Part shown: one piece after another, positions 41,401-52,181 of the stretch
How the letters are laid out: each line of letters starts with the position of its first letter
Numbering within the stretch: the stretch's first letter is position 1
Origin: Balamuthia mandrillaris
Taxonomy: Eukaryota; Discosea; Longamoebia; Balamuthiidae
Assembly: GCA_031835245.1 (NCBI GenBank)
Contig: JAVKOQ010000166.1
Span: 1 to 64,000, forward strand
Length of the DNA stretch: 64,000 nucleotides
Direction: 5' to 3'
Program-made: the position numbers and the translations under genes
The notes under the pieces: model-generated
Databases searched by the model: none
What the model was told of the DNA's origin: nothing
What the model saw: the letters and a program-made list of their open reading frames with translations, nothing else

Positions 41401-42758
41401 TCAGTCTTTACAGCTTCTTCTGTGTGTTCATTCATGGACGTAGCAGAGTCCTCGCTTGTTTCTTTCTTCTCTGCAAACTCTGGTGTTGAAGTTTCTTCCT
41501 TTGACATTTGAGCGGGTACCTCTTGCGTTATGCTCGACTTATTCGCTCCTTCTTCCTCTTCTTGCTTTTCCTGCTTTAGCTCTCTCTTTAGTTTCTCTGG
41601 TAGCGGTGACCGCGTGATAGTTTCTTTGTTTTCCATATCCATTGGCTCGCTCTTTATTTTTCCATCTTCCACGATCGCGTCGGCTTCCTTCTTTGGTTGC
41701 TCCTCTACTGCCTCATCTTTTTTGACCCCTGACGCTCTGCCTTGGTGTTCCTCTTTGGTCGTAGCTTCATTTTCTTCACTTGGTATTTCTGGTAAACGAA
41801 CAATTTGTTCGTTGGGCTTGTTCGTCGTCTTAATTCTTTTGGTACTTCCATCCTTCTCTTCTTTTTCACTTTCTTCCTCATCCATCCTCTCTTTCTCCTT
41901 TTCAACACTCTTCTCTAAGTGCGTTTGTCTTTGTTCCGTTTGTGACAACGAAGGAGAACTCTCATTTTCGTTTGCCTCCTCTCCTTCTTCCACTGGTGGC
42001 ATCTTCCTCTTCCTCCCTCTTGACACGAGTGGCTCCGCCGTTCTCTCCTTCTCTGTCGTCTCGCCATCTGCTTCTATCCTTTTTTTAGGCTGAGATGTTT
42101 CTATCGAGGCAACAGCAGAGTTGATAGTTGGAATGGTTCCGCCTGAAGAGGAGAGAGGAGTGGAAACAGAAGCTGAAGAAGAATAAGAAAGAGGAGAAGG
42201 CGCTCTTTCGAACAGGTAAATAAACTCAGAGTCAGGCTGTCGTAGAAACTCTCCAGGAGGGAGCTTATGCCCGCCGCTCCCTCCAAACGTGATCAGATCG
42301 CCCTCCCTCAGCTCCGTAGGCTGTCGTTTGTCCATCTTCTTGTCGTTGATGAAGATGCCGTTGAGGCTGCTGTCGTAGAGGCGATAGGAGGGCGGGGAGG
42401 TGGAGGCGTCCCGCACGAGACGGGCGTGAAGGCGAGAAATCATTTGTGGCACCCGTTTGGAGTCCAGGACGACGTCCGCCTGCGCTGAGTTTCTGCCTAT
42501 GAGCGTCGTTTGCTTGTTTAAACTTTAAAAACAACATGTGAAAGTGAATCAGAATCGAAACAACAACAGAAATCGAGAGATGAGATGAAGATTGATTTTG
42601 TGGTTTTTTTTAAAAAAAAAAACGTACACTACAAGATCGGGGATGGGAAAACTGGGGGCAACAGCGGCCACTCTTCTGAGCTGAAAACATTGGTTGGTGA
42701 GGGCGCGGCCCACACCGCTGCCCTCACCAACGGCATTCCTCGTTGTTGTCGGCAACAT
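36440..42758 (-). CDS. FHA domain plus SLIP-GC (NUGGC)-like dynamin-family GTPase
   Basis: Eleven exons (42758-42630, 42512-40057, 39966-39675, 39609-38583, 38501-38462, 38338-38257, 38179-38056, 37979-37725, 37612-37527, 37455-37236, 37152-36440), 1807 aa. The FHA phosphothreonine-binding domain is at about 45-125 (TLIGRNSAQADVVL, ISRLHARL, YDSSLNGIFIN). An acidic/Ser linker leads to a large GTPase at about 660-950: G1 GDTGAGKSS, LPTSGMRACTAVVVEI, G3 DLPGVRDSNAARNN, G4-like CTKTD. A coiled coil with a glutamate-rich insert and a helical domain (GEIDFNQQLADPIYTSISIA, MFGAFWEEPID) follow, then a poly-Ser tail. DSNAARN and GEIDFN-type blocks match nuclear GTPase SLIP-GC. The first donor (42630 or 42633) is uncertain by one codon. 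Confidence 0.85.
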
Positions 42759-42813
42759 CTCTGCTGCTCTGTTATGCGAGAGAGGGAGCGTGTGGTACCG
42801 TTTTGTTCTTTTT

Positions 42814-42846
42814 TTTTCCAAATAATTCTTGGAATATTTTATTTTT
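42814..42846 (-). promoter_or_regulatory. 33-bp element shared with COA6 (copy 2)
   Basis: On the minus strand this is identical over 33 bases to 27112-27144, including TTCCAA-N7-TTGGAA. It starts 55 bp upstream of the FHA-GTPase ATG (42758), in the sense orientation. Confidence 0.75.
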
Positions 42847-42874
42847 CAGAATTTTTCTTCGAAAATAATATAAT

Positions 42875-42987
42875 ATTTTAACCTGATTTTTTTCAACAAA
42901 AGGAAGACAGCAGAAGCGTTGCGATGTTATTATTATTTTAACCTGATTTTTTTCAACAAAAGGAAGACAGCAGAAGCGTTGCGATGT
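42875..42987. repeat. 53-bp direct repeat, two copies at 60-bp spacing
   Basis: 42875-42927 and 42935-42987 are identical (ATTTTAACCTGATTTTTTTC at the start, GCGTTGCGATGT at the end). They lie between the GMC oxidoreductase stop and the GTPase promoter. This is a recent tandem duplication of unknown function. Confidence 0.9.
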
Positions 42988-42998
42988 ATTTAACGGCC

Positions 42999-44747
42999 TT
43001 ATGCACGGCCAGCCATGATCTCTTCCGCAATAGTCCATCCGATTAGAAAAGCGGGAGCTACTGTGTTGCCATCATGGGTGAAGGGTATGATGCTGTCATC
43101 GGCCACGATGAGATTCTGCACTCCCCAAACTCGACCTCTGGAGTCAACCACCGAGCTCTCCGGACTGGATCCCATCCTGCAGTGACTCATGAAGTGGTGC
43201 GTAGGAATTACTGTGCTCCGAATGTAATCCTCCAGTAGCGTATCATTTTGAATGACATCCATCGAGGGACTGACCAAGGCGTAGGCGGGGTCAATGGCGG
43301 GCTGCCCCCCAGTACCTTGGAAAGCGGAGTGGAGACCCACGACGTACGTGCGGAAGGAATCCATAAAGATTCGAACATCATCCGGGTCTTGCAGGGTTGC
43401 AGATGAAGCCAACGGAACTCTAAGCGGGTCAAAGTCCTGAATTAAGGTGCTTCCCCTGGAGGCAGGTTAGAGGTCTATCAAGGAAACGCCCATCATCGGT
43501 TGGTCTCTGGCGGGATTTGTGGTAAATTGAATCCTTCGAGGGCTATTGGTAGACTTGGCGGCACAAGCTGGATTCGGGTCTGGAAGCCAGGCGGAAGAGC
43601 TGGAAAGATCGCTTGGGTTGCTAGATACCTCGTCTTCAGGGTTACGGGAGAATGACGCGCGTACCAAAGGATGATTGGCCACGTACAAGCCCACGTTGGG
43701 ATTGTCCAGAACCACTTGCATGGACGGATCGAGTTGTTGGAGATAGGTAGCGTTTCCTATGCCGGATCTTTGGAGAATGCTCGAACTATAGATGCCGGCG
43801 CTGAGGATGACCTTGGTAGAGGCAGAGCACGTTCTACCCACCCCCTCTTCCAAGTAGTCCACACCAATCGCCACGGGCTGCTCACCGCTGGTATCGAAGA
43901 GGATTAGCGTTACCGAGGCTCGTTGGACCAAGTCGAGGTTGGGCCTCGAGGACACAACTTCAGGGGTGAGAAAGTCGATGGAAGCGGAGGACCTGGTACC
44001 ATCGGCATGCTGTTGGTTGTGATAACTTATAAATGGGCCTACCCTGCTCTCCGGCTGCAAACTGTTATAGTCTTGCAGGGGCTCGGAGCCGTTGAGCATC
44101 TGAGAGAGGGCCTGTATCGTCTTCAACGCGACGGTAGGAGGCTCCGTTTGACTCTCGGTGGTAAACGTTTCGCGAATGCTCAGAGTACCGTTCATGCCAT
44201 GGAACTGCGCAGCAACCTCAGGTCTTCCCGTAAAGTCCTCAAACGCTATGAATCTCTGCAGCACATTTTCCGGAGCCCACAGGTCGTCCCCGCTGATCTT
44301 AGCCCATTGCTGCCACACGTAGTCGGTTCCTCGAATCCACTGCATTCCGTTCACGGAGGAACCTCCACCCAATAATCTGCCTCCACTCCAGTCTCCAGGG
44401 TCTTCCACCTCCATGTTTGGCGCTTGCTTGTTCTGCCAGAAGTAGACGGCGGCGTAAGCAAACAACAGGCCCGATGTGTTTCCCTGGAATATCAGAGGAT
44501 CACTGTCCATTCGGGGGCCGGCCTCTATCACCAGGACCGTAGCGGAAGAGTTTGTGCTGAGCCTCTCGGCGATCACGCATCCAGCAGTACCGCCACCAAT
44601 CACTATATAGTCATAGGTGCAACTGGTATCCATGGTGGTAGTCGTGGGTTCTCCTTGCTGTATGACGGAGAGTCCATGCGCGTTAACGCAATAGCTTCCA
44701 CGGAGGAGCAACAGCAGAGCCCAGCAAATGCGTATGTCAATTGTCAT
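42999..44747 (-). CDS. Secreted GMC-family FAD oxidoreductase with an in-frame TAA
   Basis: Intronless, 583 codons including one internal stop. N-terminal signal peptide (IRICWALLLLLRGSYCVNA), FAD-binding YIVIGGGTAGCVIAERL, VLVIEAG, GGRLLGGGSSVNGMQWIRGT, substrate domain, and ILSAGIYSSSILQRSGIG. The C-terminal half has HHFMSHCRMGSS (catalytic His) and the VADDSIIPFTHDGNTVAPAF block (Asn in place of the second His, a known GMC variant). A TAA at about 43471-43469 splits LIDL from PASRGSTLIQDFDPLRVPLA, exactly in the family's P-x-SRG block; both sides remain in the same frame. So it is either a nonsense mutation, a sequence error or readthrough. Substrate (alcohol, sugar or choline type) cannot be decided. 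The His/Asn pair suggests the active site was intact until recently. Confidence 0.85.
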
Positions 44748-45424
44748 CGAAGTTGTTTAATGTGGTTTAATTTGTTTGGATGTTGGGGCTCTTCGCAGAA
44801 TGAATGTCTTAAATACTTATATTGTTGACTTGACAGGACCGAGTTGTGGAATACCCATAATTGCCTCTTTTCACAAGGCCAGCAAGTTACAACATTCCAA
44901 TTGGTCGCTTTTCAGCGTTTCGTGAGATTCACTTCAAAAAATACCAGTGTTTTCAAAAGGGTCACAAAACGGGCTGTGAGTATGCCAGTGTGCTGGTGGT
45001 CTCATTTCCGACAAAAGTGGGCAGTGATAAAACCGTTTAGAGGCCCAAAGAGACCAGAATATGCGCGTTTTGAGCTAACATGAGACTGGAACGAGATTGT
45101 TGCAAAGAGCAAAATGCCAACTATTCGAAAATTTTGTTGATACGATTCGACTTTCTCGAAATTTTTGCCCAAATAAAGTAATTTTGTTAAATTTTTTGAC
45201 GCATATTTTGACCGAGGAGCCATTTAATATAACTTAACTGATGTAACGCCTTAATGTAAGGGCGATAGTGCTGCCTTCAAAGAAAAGAAAGAAAAAGAAC
45301 AACGGAGGGCAACACCAACAAAAAACAAACCCCCAACAGCACAGGGAGATCTCATCCCAACACAAATAAAACATAAAACGCCAACTTCAGCCGACAAATA
45401 ACCCAATCAAATAAAAATATAAAT
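44748..45424. other. Divergent intergenic region, no gene seen
   Basis: Upstream flanks of the GMC gene and the ankyrin gene. Mixed composition, with AT-rich stretches at 45160-45260. I see no repeat or RNA gene. Confidence 0.45.
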
Positions 45425-48400
45425 ATGTCCGCGAGGGACAGCCGCCGCAAGTCCGCCGGGATCGTCTCTCCCTCCCTCCTCCTCAAGCAACAGAGCCAGC
45501 TCAAAGGCGCGGGCAGCTCCAACGAGTCCTCGCCCACCTCCTCCCCTTCCTCCTCCGGCACGTTCACTCGCTTTGGAGGCGGCAAGCCCGCTGGGGGCAG
45601 CCCCCCTGCCTCCGTTCGGTTGAACCGTCCGCAACCGCCAGCCCCGCCTTCTCCCGTGGGTAGCCACACGGCAGGAGCAGGAGCAGCAGGAGGAGGTGGT
45701 GGCTATGGGAGAGCAAGGCCGGTCTCGTATCACCCGGCTATGGCGGGGCCGCTTGGTGGGATTGGTGGTGCGGGTGGGCATGGTCCTGCCTCAAATAACA
45801 CCAGCAGCACCAGCAGCAGCGGTACTGTTCCTTTTTGTGATCCTCGTTCTCCTCTCCTCTCCTCTCCTCTCCTCTCCTCTCTCCTCTCCTCTCCTCTCCT
45901 CTCTCTCCTCTCCTCTCCTCGTCTTATTGTACTTAAAACCTTTTCTCTCCTCAACAACAGGAGACCTAATAGGCTTTACTAGAGCGGCCACACGACCCAT
46001 AGAACGACCTATGGAAGGAAGCAGCGGAGGAGGTGGGATCGGTTCCTCTCGAGGTCCCAGCGCCTCCTCTTTTGTTCGTCCTACCCCGTCTCCGCCCGCT
46101 TCTCTTTCCTCCTCTCCTTCCTATCGCTCTCCTGCACCCATGATACCTGCTTCCTCCTCTCCCACATCCTCGACTTCTTCTTTTGCTTCATCCTCTCCGC
46201 CACGCGGCGGCTCTCCTCTGGCAGAAACCAACAGCAATAACACCTCTGGAACTTCCTTCCGACGACCATTACCCGTTCCAGCTCCTTCGAATAATAGAGG
46301 AGGCTATCAAGTCACGCCTCGTCCAGGCACTCCTGCTGTTGCGCCTTCTTCAGCACCTTCGGCTGCCCCTCCTGCCTTGCCATCCACCCCATCCCCTGGG
46401 TTCTCTTCTTCTCCCTCTCAAAACCGTGCCAATGTGCAGTTCACCGCCACCCCAAGCCTCGCTGTCAACTCTCCTGTCTCCGCCTTTTCCGCCTCCTCCC
46501 CTTCTCTCCCTTCCACCTTTTCAGCCTCTGCGCCTTCTCTTCCTCCCTCTGCCGTCTCCTCTTCTCCCGTCATTCAAGCCATAGCAACGGCAGATAATAG
46601 AAAGGGTTCTGCTCCGGCTCGCCTTCTGCCTCTCAGCCCTCGTGCTGCTTCATTTGACCAACCCAGCAGAAGCAACACCGTTGGTGCTGTTGCCGATCCA
46701 CTGGACTCAGCAGACTCCATAATAACGACACCACCTGTACCCACATTTACCACCACCCGAACGACCTTCCAACGATTGAACGCGCCGGCTCCTCCCTCTG
46801 CACCCGCTTCGCTATCGATCCCTGTTGCCCCACCCTCGGCAGCAGCTATGGCCGGACCCTCTCTCCCCTCTCCTACTTCCTTTAGCTCCGTTCACGCCTC
46901 TTCTCCTTCCTATTCATCTCCTTCTGGCTCTCCTTCCTCTTCCTTCAGCAACCTTCCGCTGGGCTCCTCTCCTACTGGCAGCAAGAAGAAAGGAAGTAAT
47001 GTCGGAGGAACCTCTTCTCCTCCGCTGGCAGGAGCGCAGCTGTGTTTGCCGGTAATGCCAACGAACCAACAGCTAAAAGAAATAGAGAAGGCTAGAAAGA
47101 AGATGGAAAAGAAGAGCGAGAAGGAGAAAGAGAAGGAGAGCAAGAAGGAGAGACGCCTCTCCGTGAAACGTGCTCTCAGCAGCAAACCCAAGCCCGGCAA
47201 AAACGAGGCCTTGTTAGCTCAAGCCAGCGCTCAATTCGCGCTCACCAACAGCGGCCCTATTTCCATTGACCCTTCTGCCCACTCCTCCTCCTCCAAAGAA
47301 AAGAAGACCAAAGAGAAGGAAGAGGAACGGACCTTCTCCTCCTTGGCCACCGCCCTCCGAGAGGCCACTCTCTCCGAGCTCAAAAAGTTTGTCAAGAGCA
47401 ACGACGTGAAGCTCTCCGAACTCATTCCCGGCAACGAACAAGAGCAGCTCTATCCCATTCATGTGGTGAGCTCTCGAGACAAAGCGACAGCCACGCCCGA
47501 CACTCCCGACATTGTCAAATGGATGTTGAAGCAAAAGGGAGTGAATGCCAACACTGCTGATGCTCGAGGATGGACTGCTCTTCATCACTGCTGCTACTCC
47601 TCTGCGGACCCGGCCGTCATTCGCCTGTTGCTTCATGCTGGAGCCAAGTCGGCCGCCTCCACCGTGGATGGCACTCGTCCCATTGATTACTTTGTGAGGA
47701 ACGACCCTGGAGGAGAGGACATGACGGCCTATGCCGAGGCCTTGGACTCGTTGTTGGTGGATACCAGTATTAACCTGAAGAACTTGCATCATGGAGAAAC
47801 GCTGTACGTTTGGCTTTGTTCTTCTTCTTCTGCTTCTTCTTGTTTTCTTGTTCTTCTGTTTCTGTTTCTGCTTCTTGTTCTTGTTCTTCTTCTCCTTCTT
47901 CTTCTCCTTCTTGTCCTTGTTCTTGTTCTTGTCCTTGTTCTTGTTCTTGTTGTTGTTCTTGTTCTTGTTCTTGTTGTTGTTCTTGTTCTTGTTCTTGTTC
48001 TTGTTCTTGTTCTTGTTCTTGTTCTTGTTCTTCTTCTTCTTCTTCTTCTTCTTCTTCTTCTTCTTCTTCTTCTTCTTCTTCTTCTTCTTCTTCTTCTTCT
48101 CTCTGTGTTTCATTCTTTCTTATTGTTCTCTCTGTCTCCCTCACTCTCTCTCTCGCTCTCTCTCTGTTAGGTTGCACTCGGCAGCACGGAGCACCAAGAA
48201 CACGCGAGTGGAGCAAGTGGTCAGCCTCCTCCTTTCCAAAGGGGCCGACCCCACGCTCAGCAACGACGCCGGGGAGACACCCCTGCATTATGCGGTGGTG
48301 GCCGGCAACGAGCCCCTCGTGAGGGTGCTCCTGGCCGAGCCTGGCACGGATCCTCGCAAAGGCGGCACCACCGGCTCCGTGTTGGAGCGCGCCGAAAGCA

Positions 48401-48681
48401 TTCGCGACCCCAACCTGAAGCAGCGCATCAAGGCCATGCTGGAGGAGAAGGTCAAGCAGCTGGAGTCCTCGGACACGGAGTCCCCCAAGGACGTCCTGTT
48501 GAGGGAGCTGTCGGAGGCGAGGAATGCCCGGAAGGAGGCGGAGGACCGAGTGGTCAGCCTGCAAAAGGAGGAGATCCCAGCGTTGGAGAAGCAGCTTGCG
48601 GAGGAGAAGGAGAGGGAGAAGGCCCTGCGCGCCGAGTTGGAGAAGTACAAGCTGCTGTGCCAACAGAAAAAGACTCTTTGA
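45425..48681 (+). CDS. Ser/Pro-rich protein with ankyrin repeats and C-terminal coiled coil
   Basis: Three exons (45425-45821, 45961-47803, 48171-48681), 916 aa. Residues 1-about 520 are low-complexity Ser, Pro, Ala and Gly (many SP and SSP sites, a likely disordered phosphorylation target). A Lys/Glu helix follows (KEIEKARKKMEKKSEKEKEK). Then there is a helical segment (SSLATALREATLSELKKFVK), which resembles the module preceding ankyrins in some RhoGAP and arf-type scaffold proteins. At least four ankyrin repeats come next (GWTALHHCCYSS, GETLLHSAARST, GETPLHYAVVAGNEPLVRVL), then a coiled coil to the end (LLRELSEARNARKEAEDRVV). No catalytic domain seen; a scaffold or cytoskeletal adaptor is the likely type. 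Intron 2 carries a 280-bp pyrimidine microsatellite that can be misread as coding Leu/Ser. Confidence 0.85.
45850..45925 (+). repeat. (CTCTC)n tract in ankyrin gene intron 1
   Basis: TCCTC and CTCTCC units inside intron 45822-45960, pyrimidine-rich on the sense strand. Confidence 0.9.
47815..48102 (+). repeat. (TTC)n/(TTGTTC)n compound microsatellite in ankyrin gene intron 2
   Basis: About 280 bp of TTG/TTC hexamers grading into pure TTC, inside intron 47804-48170. Pyrimidine-rich on the sense strand. Confidence 0.95.
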
Positions 48682-48937
48682 TCTTTTTTTTTTGTTCCTC
48701 CTCCTCCTTTGTCTGTTTAAAACACCTGTAGAATAAAGTCTAAGAAGGAAGAAGAAGAAGAAGAGCAACAAGAAATAAGACAACAAGAAATGCAGAAATG
48801 GTGGAATGGCTTCGGGAACAAGGTTGTCCTGAGGCAACGGAACAACCCACCGACCTGTTATGTGACTTACGACTCTTTTCGTTAGACTTTTTTCGGTTTG
48901 TTTTTGCTCTTTATTTTTTGTTTTTGTTCTGTTCTGT

Positions 48938-51074
48938 TCATAGGTGGTCAGGAAGAACTTTGTAGGGGTTCATAATGCCAGTTGGGTCGAACAAGCGTTT
49001 GATGGCTTGCATGTATTTAACAGCTTCAGCGGACTTGGAGTAATGGATGTGGTTACGCTTCATGAGGCCGAGACCATGCTCGGCGCTGATGCTGCCACCC
49101 TGCCTGGCCGTCCAGTCGTACACGAATGGCTCTATCAGGGATAACACCTCGTCGGAGTAACGTGGCGTGGATACGTTAAGGTGAAGATTGGCTTTTGAAA
49201 GAGAGATGCATGAAATTAGAGACGAGGAAGGACGTAGAGGAAAGAAGCAGAGAATGGAGAAATAAAAAAGAGGAACACAGAAAAAAGGACGAGGAAGAAG
49301 AAGAAGGAGAGGAGCAGTACAATCTCCGACATGTCCATAGCCAACAACACGGCCCTTGTTGCCGACCCGCTTCCTGGTGGCTTCCACGAGGTTGTACATG
49401 CCACTGATGGGGAGAGAAAGGTCGTACTTGTAGACAGCACCGGCCTTGGAAAGCGCTTCAGTGATGCTTTCGCGCAGCTTCCAAATCGATTTGTATTCCG
49501 TTCGGCTCTGGGCGATCGTGCCATCTTGAACCAACGAACTGGTCATTGAGCTCTCTAAGAATCGTTCAAGTTTCTTTTGCAAATAAGTTTAGAACACGTT
49601 TCACGTTGAGTAAGAAGAGATAAGAACACCCCAATAGAAAAAAACAAGAAAATAGAAAAGGGAAGAGGAAAACTGAGAAGGAAAGAAAATAACTTCTAGA
49701 TCATGGCCAGCGTGGGATCCGGAGGTCTCAATGAGAACGTAGAACGGATATTTATCAGATAGAGGGTCCTTGACATGCGACAATTGCTCCAATTCCAAAT
49801 CCAGAGATTGTCTGTCCCAAAACTCGAAAGCTGGCATGAAGATACGGGGACAATAGCATAGTAGAATGGAAAAAATATGAGTAACAACATACGCCAAAGA
49901 GAGAGAGAGAGAGACCTGAAAGTATTTCGCCCAAGTCAGCCTTAGCTTTTGTGAACGCAGTTTGTACTGCATCAAACGACTTTACGGCCACCAATGCCAC
50001 ATTCATTGACTGTTCTCATTTCATTGTGGCGGGGTAAGAAAAACGACAAGAAAAGAGAAAGGAGAAAGAGAAAGGGACCTTGGGCCGAGTTGGCGTTAAG
50101 ATGGAAACACCAGTGATGATGCCCAAGCTTCCCTCCGAACCAATGAACAATTGTTTGAGGTCGTATCCAGTGTTGTCCTTGCGCATGCCGTTCAACGTGT
50201 TAATGATGGTTCCATCCGGCAGAACCACCTCCAAGCCCAACACGTTGCCTTTCAGGCTTCCGTAACGGAGGTAACGCACGCCACCTGCGTTGGTTGCCAC
50301 ATTCCCTCCTATTTGACAACTAACGGGTTGAATTCGTTGGCAAAAGAAGCTCAGCTGGTGAACGGAGAAAGAGAGAAGCAGCAAAGAGAGGAGAAGGAGT
50401 GAAGGAGCGACATACCTTCCCTTAGCCCCCAGGTCAAGCGGCATGATGAAGCCCTTCCCCTCCAAGAACTGGTCCAACACCTCCAGCACGCAGCCAGCCT
50501 GACAGCTGAGTATTCCCGAGACCTCGTCCAGCCCAACCACCTTGTTCATGCGCGTCAAGGAGAGGATGATCTCGTCATGCACGGGCACGCTGCCGCCGAC
50601 CAGCCCCGTGTTGCCGCCCTGGGGCACCACAGCGAGGCCCCTCTGGCTGCAGTAGCGAAGGATGGCCGAGACCTGAGCCGTCGTCGTCGGTCGGAGCGCC
50701 AGCTTGCTGCTGCCGCGGTACTTGCGGAGCCAATCCTCGTTCAGCGGCTCGAGGGAGTGAGCGTCGGTGAGGATGCCCGGCTCGTCCACCACGCTGCGGA
50801 AGAAGGATAGGTCGTTGTCAGTGAGGGCGGCGAAGGAGGGGGAGCGTGCGGGTTTGGGCGGAAGGCCGGGAGAGGCAAAGGAGGAGGTGGAGGTGCTCTC
50901 ATCCCTCTGCGGCTTGTGGTTGTTGGCGGAGGAAGAGGAAGCAGAAGCGAAGGAGCGAGAAGAAGAAGAGAAGGAAGCGAGCGAGGAGAGGGGAAGGAGA
51001 GAAGGGGACCGAGAGAGGGAGAAGAGGCGTGGGAGAGTGCAAGCCCTGGATGGCAGCGTCACACTGGCTTTCAT
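48938..51074 (-). CDS. D2HGDH: D-2-hydroxyglutarate dehydrogenase, mitochondrial
   Basis: Six exons (51074-50416, 50319-50079, 50009-49916, 49830-49694, 49573-49321, 49191-48938), 545 aa. An Arg/Ser-rich N terminus ([20 protein letters not shown]) looks like a mitochondrial presequence. The VAO/PCMH-type FAD domain follows: [73 protein letters not shown]. The C-terminal cap has YGHVGDSNLHLNVS and [15 protein letters not shown], which carry the metal- and substrate-binding His residues. Closest to D2HGDH, which oxidises D-2-hydroxyglutarate to 2-oxoglutarate and passes electrons via ETF; D-lactate dehydrogenase of the same family is the alternative. A tRNA-Tyr gene starts 107 bp upstream. Confidence 0.92.
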
Positions 51075-51181
51075 GCTGCTTGGAGTGTGTTTGTGTGTGT
51101 GTGGTTGGCGTATGTTTTTGGGCGGCGTGTCGCAACTTGAAAGGTCGACAGTAGACAGGATTTTCATTAGGTTTGTCGACA

Positions 51182-51269
51182 TCCGGCAATGGCGCAATTG
51201 GTAGCGCAGCGGACTGTAGTTGTTGTAATAGCTTTCCGTTGGTTCCTGGTTCGAGTCCGGGTTGCCGGA
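51182..51269 (+). tRNA. tRNA-Tyr(GUA) with 14-nt intron, copy 1
   Basis: 88 nt. Acceptor stem TCCGGCA/TGCCGGA (7 pairs), D arm GCGC/GCGC, anticodon stem GCGGA/TCCGT, loop C-T-GTA-G with anticodon at 51216-51218. The intron (51220-51233) lies after position 37, as in other eukaryotic tRNA-Tyr genes. T arm CCTGG-TTCGAGT-CCGGG. A run of eleven T follows. Confidence 0.93.
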
Positions 51270-51280
51270 TTTTTTTTTTT
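51270..51280 (+). terminator. RNA polymerase III T-run terminator
   Basis: Eleven consecutive T directly after the tRNA-Tyr 3' end, well above the four needed for Pol III termination. Confidence 0.8.
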
Positions 51281-51588
51281 GCTGCCTGATTTCATAGAGA
51301 GAACGGAGGGTATGAGTGATATGTTGTTGGAGGGACAAAAGCACCAGAAGAAGAAGCACGAGAGGAAAAACCCCTCTCCTCCCCCAAATGTCCTTATGCG
51401 CGGCACTTTTTCTTTTGGGATGGCCTGTGTATTTGTGGTTGTGGGTAGCAGGCCACATGTCCGCTAAAATAGTAACAGCCCGATGTCGTCATGGAAGCCG
51501 AAAACAACAGCAAACGACAACGCGTTTGCTTCACTGCTCAGAGCAACTTCACAACCAAAAAAAAAAAAGTAGCGTGAACGATTGGCTA

Positions 51589-52041
51589 ATGGAGTGCTCT
51601 TCTTCTTGTTCTTCTTGTTCTTGTTCTGCTTCTGCTTCTGCTTCTTCGTCTTCGTCGTCTTCGCCATCGCGTATGTGGGAACCAACAAGTGATTTGCGGC
51701 TGCGGTTAGTTCGCGTTCTTGGCTCCGGTTGCTTTGGCACTGTGTTTGAAGCGCTGCCCAACGCTGGCGACGGCGAGATGAGGCTAATCGACGAAAGTAG
51801 TGCAGTAGCTGTCAAACGAGTGCGGGTACCTTGTTGCTACTTTTTGTTTTTTCCATCCCTCTTTTTCAAGGAGAGAAAAAAAATCAACGCAACACTAAAA
51901 CCAAACTCTCCGGTAGAAGCGAAGCGATGCGCCAAGCCGAGAGCTGGAGATCCTTTGGCGGGTGGGCAGTCATCCTTGTTGTGCCCGTTTATTGGGCCAC
52001 TTTCTCTCCGTGGATCCAGATGGCCGTTTGTACCAAGTAAG

Positions 52042-52086
<45 letters not shown>

Positions 52087-52146
52087 ACTCACTCACTCCT
52101 CACTCACTCACCACTCACTCACTCACTCACCACTCACTCCACTCAC

Positions 52147-52181
<35 letters not shown>

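Larger units (their letters stand above)
51075..51588. other. Intergenic region holding a tRNA-Tyr gene
   Basis: Between D2HGDH (minus) and the CMGC kinase (plus). Contains AGGTCGACAG and TTTGTCGACATCC close to the tRNA 5' end; otherwise nothing supported. Confidence 0.5.

Noticed and set aside
42999-44747. A short 32-nt intron removing the TAA in the GMC gene
   Set aside because: The GTTTCC...CCAG segment has branch-like CTAAC but its length is not a multiple of three, and the downstream conserved frame would be lost.
47770-48837. Glu/Gln- or Lys/Asn-rich frames opposite the ankyrin gene
   Set aside because: They arise from the TTC/TTG microsatellite read on the other strand, with no conserved domain beyond it.
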